The notes below the pieces were generated by a model. It was given only the letters and a program-made list of their open reading frames with translations, made no database searches and was not told the origin of the DNA. From positions 1-31,506 of the forward strand of contig CAADSP010000083.1 of the NCBI GenBank assembly GCA_900751755.1: DNA of 31,506 nt, in the 5' to 3' direction. Every line of letters starts with the position of its first letter. Position 1 is the stretch's first letter. A program made the position numbers and the translations under genes. Below, piece by piece: positions 29,984 to 31,506 of the stretch. The DNA is from an uncultured Collinsella sp. GTDB lineage: Bacteria; Actinomycetota; Coriobacteriia; Coriobacteriales; Coriobacteriaceae.

Positions 29984-31506
29984 ATGACCGAGGAGCTCAA
30001 GAAGCAGGGCGGCGTTGATGACGCCGCTGCCGCGGGACTGGTCGAGGAAACGGCTGCCGTGGCACCCGAGCTGGATGACGCCGCCAAGGCTGCAGCCGAG
30101 CGCGAGGCTCGCCGCCAAGCGCTCTACGAGGAAAACGAACGTGCCGAGGACGAGCGCGCCCGCGCCGAGGCAGAGCGTATGCGCGACGTGGACGATGAAG
30201 ACGAGGACGAGACGCCTCGAGATACCTGGGCGACGGTGCGCCGCCTGTGGAGCGAGGCTGCCGGCGACCATTGGCGCTTCTATATCGTGTTCGCGAGCAT
30301 TGTGTTCTATGCCATCTTTAACACTGCTGCGCCGGCATATAGCGCCCGCGTGATCGATGAGCTGTGGAGCCACATTCAGGTGGCGTTTGCCAACGACACC
30401 ACCTTCAACATCACCTGGGAGAACTGCGGCAGGACCATCTTCATCTACTTTATGATCTGGACGGCCGCTGCCTCGTTCTACGCGCTCCAGAGCTTTTTGA
30501 TGTCGAGCGTTGCCGAACGCCTCAACCTGTGCCTACGCAACCGCATCGCACAAAAGCTCAACCGTCTGCCGCTTGCCTTTTTTGACGCGCATCGTCCCGG
30601 TGAGGTCGTCAGCCGTGCGACCAACGACTTGGACAAGATGTCCGAGAGCATGCAGCGCGGCTTGCTGCAGCTTCTGGTGTCGATCGGTACCGTGGTGGGC
30701 GCCGTGAGCGTGATGTTCGTGTTTAGCGTGCCGCTCACGCTCGTCTTTTTGTTCTTTACGGCGTTGTCGCTGCTGGTGACCAAGGTGGTCTCGCGCCGCA
30801 CGCATGACGTAACCGGTGAGCGCCAAGAGTGGGTGTCCAAGATTACGAGTGCGGTCGAGGAAGGCTACTCGGGCCGTCTGGTGATTCGCGCGTTTAACCG
30901 CGAGCGCCAAAGTTCTGCCGAGGTGCACCAGGCCTCGGGCGAGCTGGCACGCGTGAGTGCCAAGGCCGACTTTATGATTAACGCCGTCGGCCCCGCGGTG
31001 CGCTTTATCGGCCGTTTGGCGCAGATCGTTATTGCGCTTGTGGGCTGCAGCATGTTGGTCGCCGGTCACATGACCGTCGGCGTGTTCCAGGCGTTCTTCC
31101 AGTTTATCTACGAGGCATCTGAGCCCATGACGCAGCTGTCGTTTACCTTCAACTCGCTGCAGAGCGCGCTGGCGAGTGCGGAGCGCGTGTTCGACCTGCT
31201 CGATGAGCCCGAGATGGAGGCCGATCCGCTGCCGGACGAGGCCGCCAAGCTGCCGGGCAAGGTCGAGGGCCGTGTCTCCTTTGAGCATGTGCGCTTTGGT
31301 TATTCGCCCGACAAGCCGCTTATGCGCGACGTGTCGTTTACTGCCGAGCCGGGCCAGAAGATCGCGGTGGTGGGAACCACGGGCGCAGGCAAGACGACGC
31401 TCATCAACCTGCTCATGCGCTTCTACGAGATTGACGGCGGGAGAGTTAACCACGTAGGCGTGGAAAATACAACGATTAGCCCAGGGCGCCGGCGGCTGCA
31501 GATTCG
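29984..31506 (+). CDS. ABC exporter half-transporter, partner subunit (cut by window end)
   Basis: This second half-transporter follows the first directly, with GGGAGG before the ATG. Residues 1-80 are a long charged extension rich in E, D, A and R, probably cytoplasmic and partly coiled coil. Six TM helices follow (about 98-390) with RPGEVVSRATNDLDKM, typical of the family. Then comes the ATPase with Walker A GTTGAGKTT (464-472). Signature, Walker B and H-loop lie beyond the window, so it cannot be checked here that this subunit carries the intact catalytic Glu. The last 65 bases read less like the family than expected. Together with marR this is a likely drug or metabolite efflux operon. 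Confidence 0.9.
   Translation, partial: MTEELKKQGGVDDAAAAGLVEETAAVAPELDDAAKAAAEREARRQALYEENERAEDERARAEAERMRDVDDEDEDETPRDTWATVRRLWSEAAGDHWRFYIVFASIVFYAIFNTAAPAYSARVIDELWSHIQVAFANDTTFNITWENCGRTIFIYFMIWTAAASFYALQSFLMSSVAERLNLCLRNRIAQKLNRLPLAFFDAHRPGEVVSRATNDLDKMSESMQRGLLQLLVSIGTVVGAVSVMFVFSVPLTLVFLFFTALSLLVTKVVSRRTHDVTGERQEWVSKITSAVEEGYSGRLVIRAFNRERQSSAEVHQASGELARVSAKADFMINAVGPAVRFIGRLAQIVIALVGCSMLVAGHMTVGVFQAFFQFIYEASEPMTQLSFTFNSLQSALASAERVFDLLDEPEMEADPLPDEAAKLPGKVEGRVSFEHVRFGYSPDKPLMRDVSFTAEPGQKIAVVGTTGAGKTTLINLLMRFYEIDGGRVNHVGVENTTISPGRRRLQI

Noticed and set aside
1..31506. CRISPR array, prophage or insertion sequence
   Set aside because: No regularly spaced repeats, cas, integrase, capsid or transposase sequences were found; the repeats present are single dispersed hairpins.

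Overview
The window looks like chromosomal DNA from a GC-rich Coriobacteriia-type actinobacterium, most likely Collinsella or a close relative. This is inferred from codon use, strong AGGAGG-type ribosome binding sites, an actinobacterial EF-G2-like factor, a tilS-hpt-ftsH cluster, and intergenic repeats of a kind I associate with Collinsella. No prophage, CRISPR array, transposase or plasmid function is visible. Most genes are housekeeping or transport genes, and the unusual content is concentrated between genes.

Layout. 1-123: 3' end of a 5S rRNA and its terminator. 188-1363: a small tail-anchored membrane protein and a divergent Hsp20 chaperone. 1445-6687: a WalJ/YycJ-like metallo-hydrolase, then tilS, hpt and ftsH. 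6753-9045: a palindromic repeat, a class I/II aminotransferase and a PHP-domain hydrolase. 9124-10572: rlmD on the minus strand. 10573-11006: a non-coding region with a large nested inverted repeat. 11007-13277: a three-gene polar amino acid ABC importer. 13588-15663: an EF-G2-like GTPase homologue with altered G motifs. 15793-18017: a secreted or anchored nuclease and larE on the minus strand, separated by a hairpin-dense spacer. 18191-20069: a HAD phosphatase and a LacI-type repressor, convergent. 20382-22229: glmS, divergent from lacI. 22341-24270: a GntR/FCD regulator divergent from a YeiH-type exporter. 24537-26991: a Fis-HTH regulator with a decayed AAA+ domain, a one-TM hypothetical protein and a nitroreductase. 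27286-27576: a small unknown protein. 27758-31506: a MarR regulator followed by two ABC exporter half-transporters, the second cut by the window end.

The most interesting signals are these. (1) A family of short hairpins shares a GGGGACAG-like loop but has different, internally complementary arms, at five intergenic sites plus a palindromic variant. (2) A 36-bp perfect inverted repeat with an inner hairpin lies between rlmD and the ABC importer. (3) A rod-like hairpin of about 100 nt lies near larE. (4) A 14-bp hairpin hides the Shine-Dalgarno sequence of the nuclease. (5) Two near-identical 14-bp sites overlap and follow the promoter of the MarR-ABC operon.

Regulation readable from the sequence includes likely autorepression of lacI and marR, good sigma70-type promoters before the ABC importer and the marR operon, and intrinsic terminators after most transcription units.
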